Assembly (NCBI RefSeq): GCF_000482385.1
Contig: NZ_AXVD01000021.1
Span: forward strand, 54,884-118,883
Direction of reading: 5' to 3'
From: Nocardia sp. CNY236
GTDB taxonomy: Bacteria; Actinomycetota; Actinomycetes; Mycobacteriales; Mycobacteriaceae
DNA: 64,000 nt
Made by a program: the position numbers and the translations under genes. Shown here piece by piece: positions 49,012-57,687 of this stretch. The notes under the pieces were generated by a model. The model was not told the DNA's origin. It ran no database searches and saw only the letters and a list, made by a program, of their open reading frames with translations. Each line of letters begins with the position of its first letter. Position 1 is the stretch's first letter.

Positions 49012-50406
49012 GTGTCGGACAGTGGTATAGATTTGCGTTCCTTCGTGCCCGCGCAGGAGATTCGCGCTCGAGGACGAGCCCTGCGTCAGCGTGCTCCGAT
49101 CCCCGCCAGGGATCGTACGGCAACCGGCGTGGGCCGGCCGGCGGTGCTCGACTACCTCGCGACCAGCACCGCAAATCGCTTGCCGCATCTGGTACCGCTG
49201 CGCACAGGGCGGATGATCGGTTCGCCGTTCGCGTTCTATCGCGGAGCCGCCGGCTTGATGGCGGCAGATCTGGCGGGCAGCCCGGACAGCGGGCTCACCG
49301 CCCAGCTGTGCGGCGATGCCCATGCGGCGAACTTCGGTCTCTATGGCACGCCGCGCGGCAAAATCATCATGGACATCAACGATTTCGACGAAACCATCCC
49401 TGGGCCGTGGGAATGGGACCTGGAACGCCTCGCTGCCAGCCTGGTACTGGCCGGGCGTGAAGCCGGCACGAGCGAGCACGACTGTCGCACCGCAGCGCGC
49501 GACGCCGTGCGTTCGTACCGACTGACCATGGACACCCTTGCAGCAATGCCGTTCATGGAGGCCTGGAGAGCGCTTCCGGACGAGTCCGTCATCGGCGAGA
49601 CGCAGGCCCACGGACTGCTCGAATCCTTCAAGAAAGCCGCGGCGAAGGCACGAAAGAACACCAGTGCCAAAGTGGTGGCCAAATGGACAGAACACCTCGA
49701 AGATCACGAAACCGGGATCCGCAAGCACCGCTTCGTGGACGACCCACCGATTCTCACAGCGGTGGACGAGCACACGGCCCGTCGCGTGATCATCGGACTG
49801 GAACGCTATGCCACGACACTGGGCGAGTCCCGGCGCACTCTCCTGACTCGATTCGCAGTTTCCGACATAGCGTTCCGCATTGCCGGCACCGGGAGCATCG
49901 GACTGCACAGTTACCTGGCACTACTACACGGCAACCACGGTGAGGCGCTGGTTCTGCAAGTCAAGCAAGCCCAGCCCGCCGCGCTGGCGCCATACCTTCC
50001 CACGTCCGGCGCCTACCACGAAGGCGAACGCATCGTGCGCGGCGCCAGACTGGTGCAATCCGAATCCGACGTCTTGTTGGGCTGGACCTCACTGCAACCG
50101 TCCGCAGACGGCATCGAATTACCGTTCATTGTTCGGCAATTCCGCAATTTCAAGGGCAGTATCGACCCCGCCGAACTGCCGGCGAGCACCCTCGACGACT
50201 ACGGAAGGCTGGCCGGGGCGCTTTTGGCGAGAGGCCATTCACGCTCGCTGGACCCGCGCTTGGTGTCCGGATATCTCGACGGCGACGAGCGTTTCGACGA
50301 TGCGGTGGCCAGTTTTGCGGTGCGCTACGCCGATCGCACCGAGGCCGATCACGCCGAACTGGCGGCAGCGGCCCGGGCCGGCCGTATCGCGGCCGAGTAC
50401 TCGTAA
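49012..50406 (+). CDS. DUF2252 protein (kinase-like fold)
   Basis: 464 residues. It contains LCGDAHAANFGLYGTPRGKIIMDINDFDE (in parts), which recalls the catalytic loop (HxxN) and metal-binding Asp of aminoglycoside phosphotransferase-like kinases. The N-terminal FVPAQEIRARGRALRQ and C-terminal YADRTEADHAELAAAARAGRI are typical of the family. Substrate and role are unknown. No membrane segment. GTG start at 49012 without ribosome site. Confidence 0.85.
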   Translation: MSDSGIDLRSFVPAQEIRARGRALRQRAPIPARDRTATGVGRPAVLDYLATSTANRLPHLVPLRTGRMIGSPFAFYRGAAGLMAADLAGSPDSGLTAQLCGDAHAANFGLYGTPRGKIIMDINDFDETIPGPWEWDLERLAASLVLAGREAGTSEHDCRTAARDAVRSYRLTMDTLAAMPFMEAWRALPDESVIGETQAHGLLESFKKAAAKARKNTSAKVVAKWTEHLEDHETGIRKHRFVDDPPILTAVDEHTARRVIIGLERYATTLGESRRTLLTRFAVSDIAFRIAGTGSIGLHSYLALLHGNHGEALVLQVKQAQPAALAPYLPTSGAYHEGERIVRGARLVQSESDVLLGWTSLQPSADGIELPFIVRQFRNFKGSIDPAELPASTLDDYGRLAGALLARGHSRSLDPRLVSGYLDGDERFDDAVASFAVRYADRTEADHAELAAAARAGRIAAEYS

Positions 50407-50485
50407 CACTGCCGAGACGCATCACACCGCCGTGGCACGGTGACCGGCGTAGGCCCGGCAGCGGCACACCACCTCGTATCCTGTC

Positions 50486-50504
50486 CATGTCGAGAGTCGA
50501 CATG
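50486..50504. promoter_or_regulatory. perfect palindrome at the expected transcript start of the NERD gene
   Basis: CATGTCGA-GAG-TCGACATG, eight perfect pairs, lies 3 nt past a -10-like TATCCT (50477-50482) and just before the ribosome site GAAGGG. It could be an operator or a 5' hairpin of the mRNA. It does not match the mycobacterial LexA box. Confidence 0.6.
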
Positions 50505-50518
50505 AAGGGCGGTCGCCA

Positions 50519-51415
50519 ATGCTCGTGCGAGTTCAGAACGCCACCGGCGCCAATGCCGAGCGCGCGCTGATCGATTGGCTGCGCACGTGGAAGGGCCCGG
50601 GAAGCCCACACGGTGTCGCGTCGATCAACTGCGGCTTGTTCCACAAGGATCGACTTCATCAGTTCGATGCGGTGCTCTGGACACCGACCAGCTGTGTGGT
50701 CGTCGAGGCCGATGCGCTCGTCGGGCACCAGAACGGTGTTTTCGAGGTACCCCTGAACGGCGAGTGGACCATCGACGGCGAGCCGATCACCACCGAGAGC
50801 CACGACCGCCGCACGGCACTGGAGAAATCTCGAGAACATACCTTTGCGCTACAGGATTGGCTGGCTACCCGCGGGCTCGGGCAGCGTGTCGTGCACGGCG
50901 TCGCGCTGTTCGTCCCGTCACCCGACGCGCAACTGCAGCTCCAGCAGAGCTGGACCGATCCGAGTTTCGACGTGATCATCGGCCACGACGCCACCGCACT
51001 CCGGCACTACGTGGACACCCTCGCCGCGGAGGAGAAGTTCCTCTGGACGGCCAACGACATCGCCATCGCCTTCCGCGGTTTGGGCATCCTGCCCTATCTA
51101 CCTGCTCCGCAAGATTTGCTGAACGAGGGGTTCTTGGGTCCGATCGACATCACGCTCTGGCATGGGGGTCCCAACCAGGCACAGGCCGAAGCCTACGCCG
51201 ACGAACTCGCGCAGACCGCGCAAAAAGCCCGGTCCTCGGTCTTTGCGATGCACGCGCCCTGGTACAGCCCGTGGAAACTGTATCCTCGCGAACCGGGCAA
51301 CCTGGATCTCGGCCGCGCCGCGCTCCGCACGATCCTGACGATCGGCATGGTGGTCGCAGTCGCCTGGGTCTTGTGGTTCGTCCTCGCCGTGGTCTCGACC
51401 TTCGGGTCCGGCTGA
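50519..51415 (+). CDS. NERD-domain protein with C-terminal membrane anchor
   Basis: 298 residues. The N-terminal 200 residues follow the NERD (nuclease-related) pattern: GANAERALIDWL, LFHKDRLHQFDAVLWT and VVVEADALVG, with the E/D-V-V-V-E acid typical of the fold; the usual Lys of a D-ExK nuclease site is not obvious. A single membrane helix (ILTIGMVVAVAWVLWFVLAVV) lies at the C-terminus, so the protein is tail-anchored with its domain in the cytoplasm. GAAGGG precedes the ATG. Confidence 0.78.
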   Translation: MLVRVQNATGANAERALIDWLRTWKGPGSPHGVASINCGLFHKDRLHQFDAVLWTPTSCVVVEADALVGHQNGVFEVPLNGEWTIDGEPITTESHDRRTALEKSREHTFALQDWLATRGLGQRVVHGVALFVPSPDAQLQLQQSWTDPSFDVIIGHDATALRHYVDTLAAEEKFLWTANDIAIAFRGLGILPYLPAPQDLLNEGFLGPIDITLWHGGPNQAQAEAYADELAQTAQKARSSVFAMHAPWYSPWKLYPREPGNLDLGRAALRTILTIGMVVAVAWVLWFVLAVVSTFGSG

Positions 51416-51453
51416 TCTCACGGGTGCCGTCGAGCCGACACCACATCCAGCGC

Positions 51454-51459
51454 TATCGT
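51454..51459 (+). promoter_or_regulatory. -10 box of a probable leaderless promoter
   Basis: TATCGT lies exactly 6 nt before the GTG at 51466 and supports that codon as start of the PAP2 gene. Confidence 0.5.
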
Positions 51460-51465
51460 CGAACC

Positions 51466-52272
51466 GTGCTCGCAGTTCGAGCGATCGGCCCACGGATATC
51501 GCCGACGACGACCATCCGGATCGGTGTCACTGCTGCGACGGCCCTCGGCGCGGCCGCACTGCCGGCCACCCTCCCCACGGACGGCGGACCGTCGGCACTG
51601 GATCGCGCGCTCGCCGATCCTGTCCGTGGGATGCTCGACACTCGACCGGGCCTCGCCGCGGCGCTCGTCGTACCCAGCAACGCATATATCCTGCTGCCGC
51701 TGCTGTTTCTGGCGTGCGGATGGTTCGCATACCGCGGCGACCGACGCAGTGCGATCACGATGCTCGTCGTGCCGGAGTTGGCCGTCGCGACCAACACCTG
51801 GCTGTTGAAGCCATTGTGGGGCCGACAGTTCCACGACTATCTCGCCTATCCCAGTGGGCATACGGTCCATATGGTCGCCATCGCGGCCACTTTCGTGCTT
51901 CTCGCCGAGACGACACGCGCGCGGTGCGTCGTGTGCGCGGCAGCAAGCGCAGCCCTGCTGGTCGCAGCCACAGGCATGATCGGGCTCGACTACCACCACC
52001 CGACGGACATCCTCGGCGGCGTGGCCGCGGCTCTCACTCTGGTCATCGTGTCGTGTTGGGCGGCGCAGTTGGTGTGGACTTGGCAGGACCGGCGCTTACA
52101 GGGTCGTCGTTCGTCGGGTCCGGACCGATACCACGCCCCGGACCGGACGGATCCACCACGATCACGAGGCGTCACCCGCTCCGGGCGAGTCCCAGCTTCT
52201 CGGCCAACCGCACCACGTAGGCCTGCACGTCCTCCGCTGCGCGATCGGGCAATCCGAACACCGCCTCGGTGA
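51466..52272 (+). CDS. PAP2-family membrane phosphatase
   Basis: 268 residues with about five membrane segments. Phosphatase motifs: KPLWGRQFHDY (motif 1, KxxxxxxR-like), PSGHT (motif 2) and GLDYHHPTDILGG (motif 3 with His and Asp). It removes phosphate from a lipid phosphate, perhaps undecaprenyl pyrophosphate or phosphatidic acid. The C-terminal 60 residues are basic, low-complexity and overlap the convergent LLM gene by 101 bp, so part of this tail may be dispensable. GTG 51466 chosen from the -10 box; GTG 51424 is possible. Confidence 0.82.
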   Translation: MLAVRAIGPRISPTTTIRIGVTAATALGAAALPATLPTDGGPSALDRALADPVRGMLDTRPGLAAALVVPSNAYILLPLLFLACGWFAYRGDRRSAITMLVVPELAVATNTWLLKPLWGRQFHDYLAYPSGHTVHMVAIAATFVLLAETTRARCVVCAAASAALLVAATGMIGLDYHHPTDILGGVAAALTLVIVSCWAAQLVWTWQDRRLQGRRSSGPDRYHAPDRTDPPRSRGVTRSGRVPASRPTAPRRPARPPLRDRAIRTPPR

Positions 52273-53026
52273 CTCCGAGTTCGGCCCAGCGGGCCAACCG
52301 ACGGGCGTCAGGGCGACCAGCGAGCGCAAATATCTCGGGTGTACCCGCCCGACCGTTGTCACGCCAGATTCGACGCAGCGCGGTGATCTTCTCCTCGAGG
52401 TCTTCCTCTCCTGGAGTGGTGATCCATCCCTCGGCGTGCTTCGCCAGCCACCCGAAGTTCTTCTCCGTACCCGCTGCGCCGAGTGACACCGGAATCCGCT
52501 TCTGCTGCGGCTTCGGCCACGACCAACTCGCGCCGAACGACACGAACTCACCGTCGAAACTGGCTTCCTCGTCGCTCCAGAGGGCGCGCATGGCATCCAC
52601 GTGTTCGCGCAGTACGGTTCGGCGCCGACTCGGAGGTACACCGTGGTGGGCCAACTCGTCGGTGTTCCATCCGAATCCGACACCGAGTCGCACTCGACCA
52701 CCGGACAGATGATCCAGCGACGCGATGGTCTTGGCCAATGCGATCGGGTGATGTTCGGCGGGAAGCGCCACCGCGGTGGACAAGCCGATGTGACTCGTCG
52801 CCACTGCCGCAGTGCTCAGCGCCACCCACGGATCGAGAGTGCGGGTATACCGATCGTCGGGCAGACCGCCATCACGGGTCCGTGGGTGCGCCGCTGCACG
52901 GATCACTGGAATGTGCGTGTGCTCGGGGACGTGGAAGGTGGCGAATCCAGCCCGCTCGGCGGCTGCCGCCGCATCCGCCGGAGTTATGCCCCGATCACTG
53001 GTGAACAACACGATCCCGTACCGCAT
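52172..53026 (-). CDS. LLM-class F420-dependent oxidoreductase
   Basis: 284 residues, TIM barrel of the luciferase-like group. Signatures: GFATFHVPEHTHIP, LSTAVALPAEHHPIALAKTIASLDHLSGGRVRLGVGFGW and SLGAAGTEKNFGWLAKHAEGWI. Family members in mycolate producers use deazaflavin F420; FMN use cannot be excluded. Substrate unknown. The start is ATG at 53026. Convergent with the PAP2 gene and near the merR gene on the same strand. Confidence 0.9.
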   Translation of the reverse strand: MRYGIVLFTSDRGITPADAAAAAERAGFATFHVPEHTHIPVIRAAAHPRTRDGGLPDDRYTRTLDPWVALSTAAVATSHIGLSTAVALPAEHHPIALAKTIASLDHLSGGRVRLGVGFGWNTDELAHHGVPPSRRRTVLREHVDAMRALWSDEEASFDGEFVSFGASWSWPKPQQKRIPVSLGAAGTEKNFGWLAKHAEGWITTPGEEDLEEKITALRRIWRDNGRAGTPEIFALAGRPDARRLARWAELGVTEAVFGLPDRAAEDVQAYVVRLAEKLGLARSG

Positions 53027-53131
53027 CGTCGCGCTCCCGTCACTGAAACTGGAACAAGTTCTACCATGTGCTCCTGGTCGGACCCAAAGATTCGGCCCGA
53101 GGAGGGCGCGCCACGGGCGCCGTGGCTGCGA

Positions 53132-53590
53132 TCAGGCTCGAGCGTCGCGATCGGACATCGACCGGCGGGACGGTGCACGCGGCGGGTCCGGGAAGACAGT
53201 CGACGCGGTGAGCAGCGCGATGAATTCCTCGGCATGGGCGAGTTGGTGACGCAGCCGCTCGGCGCTGTCGTGCGTCCTGCTCCGGTAGCCGAGCAAGAAC
53301 TCTTTCGCGCGGTCACGCTGCTGATCGCTCGCAGTATCGCTGTCGAGGAGGTCGAAAGCATCGAGCAGCTGCTTCGTCTCCGCCAAGCTGAAGCCCAACG
53401 GCTTCAGCCGGCGAACCAGCAGTAGCCTCGACACATCGGTTTCGGTGTAGAGCCTGAACCCGCCTGCCGACCGCGCGGAAGGCACGACCAGACCGACATC
53501 GTCGTAGTGGCGGATCGTCTTGACCGACAGTTCACTCCGCTCGGCAACCTGTCCGATCTGCAGGTATCTCCCATGGGCGCCGATCGTCAT
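53132..53590 (-). CDS. MerR-family regulator of the sulP operon
   Basis: 152 residues. MerR domain YLQIGQVAERSELSVKTIRHYDDVGLV...RLYTETDVSRLLLVRRLKPLGFSLAETKQLLD, then a coiled-coil dimer helix and a 30-residue basic tail. There is no cysteine at all, so it cannot be a thiol-based metal sensor like MerR or CueR. ATG at 53590 comes one base after the sulP stop, so the two are translated from one message. The operon promoter at 55285-55315 has the layout MerR proteins act on, so it probably controls its own operon. Confidence 0.9.
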   Translation of the reverse strand: MTIGAHGRYLQIGQVAERSELSVKTIRHYDDVGLVVPSARSAGGFRLYTETDVSRLLLVRRLKPLGFSLAETKQLLDAFDLLDSDTASDQQRDRAKEFLLGYRSRTHDSAERLRHQLAHAEEFIALLTASTVFPDPPRAPSRRSMSDRDARA

Positions 53591-53591
53591 A

Positions 53592-55112
53592 TCAGTGCGC
53601 GGCGGCCACATGGCCGGACAACCGCTCTCGGCGAGCCTCCGAGGCCGGGTTGAGCCCGATGATCTCCACGTTCTTGCCCTTGGCGGCGTATTTCGTGGTG
53701 ATCGCATCGAAGGTTGCGACCGTGGAGACATCCCAGATGTGAGCCTCGGACATGTCGATCACGATATTGTGGGGATCGCCCCGGTAGTCGAACTGATACA
53801 CCAGGTCGTTGCTGGAGGCGAAGAACAATTCACCACGCACTTTGTACACCCGAGTGTCGATGTCTCCGTCGTGGTCGGTGTCGGATTCGAGTACCGCGAC
53901 GACCTCGGTGAAGTGAGCGACCCGGTGCGCGAACGCGACCATCGCGATCAACACTCCGACGATCACCCCGTAGGCGAGATTGTGGCTGACCACGGTGACC
54001 GCGACCGTCACCACCATCACGGTGGTCTCGGCAATCGGCATACGCCGTATCGTCGCGGGAGCGACGGAATGCCAGTCCATGGTACTCACCGACACCATGA
54101 TCATGACCGCGACCAGCGCCGCCATCGGGATCTCGGCGACCAGATCTCCCAGACCGACGACCAGGAACAATAGGAAGACTCCGGCGAGGAATGTGGACAG
54201 GCGGGTACGGGCGCCCGACACTTTCACATTGATCATGGTCTGGCCGATCATCGCGCAGCCGCCCATCCCACCGAAGAATCCGGTGACGATATTGGCGATT
54301 CCCTGCCCCCACCCCTCCCGGGTCTTGTCGGAGTGACTGTCGGTGAGGTCGTCCACGAGCTTGGCCGTCATCAGCGATTCGAGTAGGCCGACCAGGGCCA
54401 TCGCCAGCGCGTATGGTGCCACGATCCGAACGGTGTCCATGGTCAGGGGCACGCTCGGGAGAAACGGACTCGGCAGACTGGACGGCAGCTCACCCTCGTC
54501 ACCCACATTCGGCAGATCCAGCGCGAACGCCATGGTGACCCCGGTCAGTGCCACGATCGCGACCAGCGGAGCCGGGACCGCCGCGGTGAGCTTCGGCAGC
54601 AACACCATGACCGCCAGCCCGACCGCGACCATCGGGTAGACCAGCCAAGGCACACCGAGCAGATGAGGGACCTGCGCCAGGAAGATCAGAACCGCCAAGG
54701 CATTGACGAAGCCGATCATGACGCTACGCGGGATGAAGCGCATCAGCTTGGCCACCCCCACAACGCTCAGCAGGATCTGCAACAGACCCGCGAGCAGCAC
54801 CGCCGCGATCAGATAGTCCATTCCATGCGTCTTCACCAACGGTGCGACCACCAGTGCAATCGCGCCGGTCGCGGCGGAGATCATCGCGCGCCGACCACCG
54901 GTCACGGCGATGGTGACCGCCATGGTGAACGATGCGAACAACCCCACCCGCGGGTCGACTCCGGCGATGATCGAAAACGAGATCGCTTCCGGTATCAGCG
55001 CCAGGGCCACTACCAGCCCCGCCAGCACCTCGACCCGCAACCGGCGCGGATTGCGTAAGGCCGCCCACACCGAATCCTCGGCATCGTCCGTCCCCCGAGT
55101 CGTCGGGACCAT
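53592..55112 (-). CDS. SulP-family anion transporter with STAS domain
   Basis: 506 residues. Transmembrane domain with LVVALALIPEAISFSIIAGVDPRVGL, GGRRAMISAATGAIALV and GQGIANIVTGFFGGMGGCAMIGQTMINV, all SulP landmarks, then a cytoplasmic STAS domain (VYKVRGELFFASSNDLVYQF, HNIVIDMSEAHIWDVSTVATF). Substrates in the family are sulfate, bicarbonate or dicarboxylates; this short type resembles bicarbonate/sulfate carriers. ATG at 55112 has GGAG 6 nt upstream. First gene of sulP-merR. Confidence 0.94.
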   Translation of the reverse strand: MVPTTRGTDDAEDSVWAALRNPRRLRVEVLAGLVVALALIPEAISFSIIAGVDPRVGLFASFTMAVTIAVTGGRRAMISAATGAIALVVAPLVKTHGMDYLIAAVLLAGLLQILLSVVGVAKLMRFIPRSVMIGFVNALAVLIFLAQVPHLLGVPWLVYPMVAVGLAVMVLLPKLTAAVPAPLVAIVALTGVTMAFALDLPNVGDEGELPSSLPSPFLPSVPLTMDTVRIVAPYALAMALVGLLESLMTAKLVDDLTDSHSDKTREGWGQGIANIVTGFFGGMGGCAMIGQTMINVKVSGARTRLSTFLAGVFLLFLVVGLGDLVAEIPMAALVAVMIMVSVSTMDWHSVAPATIRRMPIAETTVMVVTVAVTVVSHNLAYGVIVGVLIAMVAFAHRVAHFTEVVAVLESDTDHDGDIDTRVYKVRGELFFASSNDLVYQFDYRGDPHNIVIDMSEAHIWDVSTVATFDAITTKYAAKGKNVEIIGLNPASEARRERLSGHVAAAH

Positions 55113-55284
55113 CGGTACTCCGTTCACTGAATCCGCGCGCACGCGCACGTGACCGACAGACGGTGGCCCGCCGGCACAAGGTCGAAGAGGAGCCGAGCAG
55201 GGCCTCGATTCGAGTTCGAGAAGGGCAGCAGTCAGCCGGCCACACTGCCGGGCTTCGACGGCCAGCAACCGCTCAGCGACAGAA

Positions 55285-55315
55285 ACTCTACCCTCACGGG
55301 AGGGTAGAGTGACAA
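55285..55315 (-). promoter_or_regulatory. MerR-type promoter with operator in a 19-bp spacer
   Basis: On the minus strand: -35 TTGTCA (55315-55310), a 19-bp spacer, -10 TAGAGT (55290-55285). A perfect dyad with 11-bp arms (ACTCTACCCTC / GAGGGTAGAGT) around ACGG spans 55285-55310. The over-long 19-bp spacer with a dyad across it is the hallmark of promoters activated by MerR-family twisting. It drives sulP-merR with a leader of about 165 nt. Confidence 0.88.
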
Positions 55316-55649
55316 CTCCGGCTGGCGCGCAGTGGCCGACGTCTTGCCCCATCGTGTTCGCGCTCGAAACAACCACCGCCACGCGATCGGGTCTGCCGAT
55401 AGCCGGAAGTTTGTGTAACACATACCAGTTGACCTGCACCGATGGTGACCGGACGCACATTTCGAGCAGACACGATTCGCTTGCCGACAGCGTCGGCGGT
55501 CGATTACCGTTCGGTAGGAGATCACAACCACGATGTTCCTTCCGGCCCGGCGGGTTGCCGCACGGGCCGGGAGCTTTTCCGCATTCACTGCCGCATGCCG
55601 GATGACTTGTGCGACAACACGGTTTCGAGTGAACAGCAGGAGAATGGCG

Positions 55650-57677
55650 ATGGCTATCTACATCGTGACGGGTGGAACCGGGTTCTTGGGCAGGCGAGTC
55701 GTCCAGGATCTCCTCGATTACGACCCCGAGGCGATCATCCATGTGCTGATACGCGAATCATCACAGGCGAAACTCGCCGAGCTCGTGGCGAGCTGGCGTG
55801 GCGGCACCCAGGTCCACTCAATGATCGGCGACCTCACCGCCGACGGGCTCGGCCTGACCGGCAGCGCTCCGCGGGCCGACCACGTCGTCCATGTGGGCGC
55901 GGTCTACGACATGACCGTCGACGAAGACACCGCGTACGCGGCGAACGTCACAGGAACCCGCTCCGTCCTGGCTTTGGCCGCCGACCTGGGGGCGGTGCTG
56001 CACCATGTCTCCTCGGTCGTCGTAGCCGGCGACCACAAAGGCAAGTTCTTCGAAGAGGATTTCGATCTCGGACAGCGGCTGACCTCGCCCTATCACCGCA
56101 CCACGTTCGCGGCTGAGAAGCTCGTGCGGCAATCGCGCGGTGTGCGCTGGCGTGTGTACCGACCCGCGATCATCGTCGGCGACTCCCGCACCGGTGAAAT
56201 GGACAAGATCGACGGCCCGTATTTCTTCTTCGCCGCGATCGCCAAGCTCGCTGCGCTGCCGTCCAACCTCCCGGTACCGCTCCCCGATCTCGGCGCAACC
56301 AATATCGTTCCAGTCGACTATGTTTCTGCTGCGATGGTCGAATTGATCTGCCGCCCAGGGCTGAACGGACGCACCTTCCACCTGGTCAACCCACAGCCAC
56401 AGCCGTTCGGCGACGTCTACCGGGCACTCGCCGCGGCCGCAGGCGCTCCACTCGGAGCAGGCACGCTACCGGGCAGCAGGCTGGCGCTGAACGGGCTTGC
56501 CCAGTTGCCCGGCGTACCCGCGATCCGTGACGCCGTGGTGGAGCAGTTGGGTATTCCCGCCGAGGTCGCCCAACACATCTCGTTCTCCGCCGAGTTCATC
56601 AGCGACACCACCCGCGCGCTCCTGCGCGGCACGCACTCCACTGTGCCGCGGTTCGACAGCTACGCCGCGCGCCTGTGGCACTACTGGCGTGACCATCTCG
56701 ATCCGCGGCGTCGCTGCGGCTCCGGCAGCGACGATCCGCTCGCTGGCCGCATCGTTCTGATCACCGGCGCCTCGTCCGGAATCGGATTGGCTACCGCGCA
56801 TGCGGCCGCCAACCGTGGCGCCACGGTGCTCATGGTAGCTCGCGGACACGATGATCTGACTGCCGCGATGGCGGCCATTCGCGCGGAAGGGCATACGGCA
56901 CACGCCTATCCCTGTGACGTAACCGACTCCTCGGCGGTCGAAGAGCTCGTGCGCCGCGTCCTGGATGATCACGGACACGTGGACTATTTGGTGAACAACG
57001 CAGGCCGTTCGATCCGCCGCTCCGTGCTCAACTCCACCGATCGAATGCACGATTTCGAGCGCACGATGGCGGTGAACTACTTCGGAGCCGTGCGGCTGAT
57101 CCTCGGCCTACTACCGTCGATGCGGGCGCGCCGGTTCGGGCACGTGATCAATATTTCCTCGATCGCGGTGCAGACCAAGGTACCGCGCTTCTCTGCGTAC
57201 GTCGCCAGTAAATCGGCACTGGACAACTTCAGCGACATTGCCGCAGTGGAAAACCGTGATGTCGGAATAACCTTCACCTCGGTACGGATGCCACTGGTAC
57301 GTACGCCGATGATCGCATCGACCGACCTATATCGCTCACTTCCGGTCCCTGCCCCCGAACACGCCGCCGCCCTGGTGCTTCGTGCCATGGAGGACCGTCC
57401 GCACCGGATCGATACGCCGGTCGGCACCTTGGCCCAAGCGGTCGAGGCGCTCATGCCGTCGGTCAAACGTCAGATCATGCACCAGGGATTTCGGCTGTTC
57501 GGAGAATCTCGCGCCGCACACAGGAACCGCACTGCTGCGCAATCGGGGGTCACGACTGCCACCGCTGCACCGGACCACAGTGCATTGTCGGTGTTGGCAC
57601 CGGTGATCATCCCGCTCATGGCCATGCCCGGTCCCGCAGCACGCATCGCGCGCGTCGTTCCCGGCCTCCAGTGGTAG
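55650..57677 (+). CDS. two-domain fatty acyl-CoA/ACP reductase (FAR, Maqu_2507-like)
   Basis: 675 residues. N-terminal extended SDR domain: TGGTGFLGRR (7-16), HVSSVV (119-124), GEMDKIDGPYFFF, NIVPVDYVS, HLVNP. C-terminal SDR domain: TGASSGIGLATA, NNAGRSIRRS, NISSIAVQTKVPRFSAYVASKSALDNFS, PLVRTPMIA. Domain order and motifs match the bacterial enzyme that takes acyl-CoA to fatty alcohol in two steps, for wax esters. In the N-terminal domain the catalytic Tyr148 is kept but the Lys of YxxxK is Thr152. ATG at 55650 is 7 nt after AGGAG. Confidence 0.9.
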   Translation: MAIYIVTGGTGFLGRRVVQDLLDYDPEAIIHVLIRESSQAKLAELVASWRGGTQVHSMIGDLTADGLGLTGSAPRADHVVHVGAVYDMTVDEDTAYAANVTGTRSVLALAADLGAVLHHVSSVVVAGDHKGKFFEEDFDLGQRLTSPYHRTTFAAEKLVRQSRGVRWRVYRPAIIVGDSRTGEMDKIDGPYFFFAAIAKLAALPSNLPVPLPDLGATNIVPVDYVSAAMVELICRPGLNGRTFHLVNPQPQPFGDVYRALAAAAGAPLGAGTLPGSRLALNGLAQLPGVPAIRDAVVEQLGIPAEVAQHISFSAEFISDTTRALLRGTHSTVPRFDSYAARLWHYWRDHLDPRRRCGSGSDDPLAGRIVLITGASSGIGLATAHAAANRGATVLMVARGHDDLTAAMAAIRAEGHTAHAYPCDVTDSSAVEELVRRVLDDHGHVDYLVNNAGRSIRRSVLNSTDRMHDFERTMAVNYFGAVRLILGLLPSMRARRFGHVINISSIAVQTKVPRFSAYVASKSALDNFSDIAAVENRDVGITFTSVRMPLVRTPMIASTDLYRSLPVPAPEHAAALVLRAMEDRPHRIDTPVGTLAQAVEALMPSVKRQIMHQGFRLFGESRAAHRNRTAAQSGVTTATAAPDHSALSVLAPVIIPLMAMPGPAARIARVVPGLQW

Positions 57678-57687
57678 TTGTCCGCGT

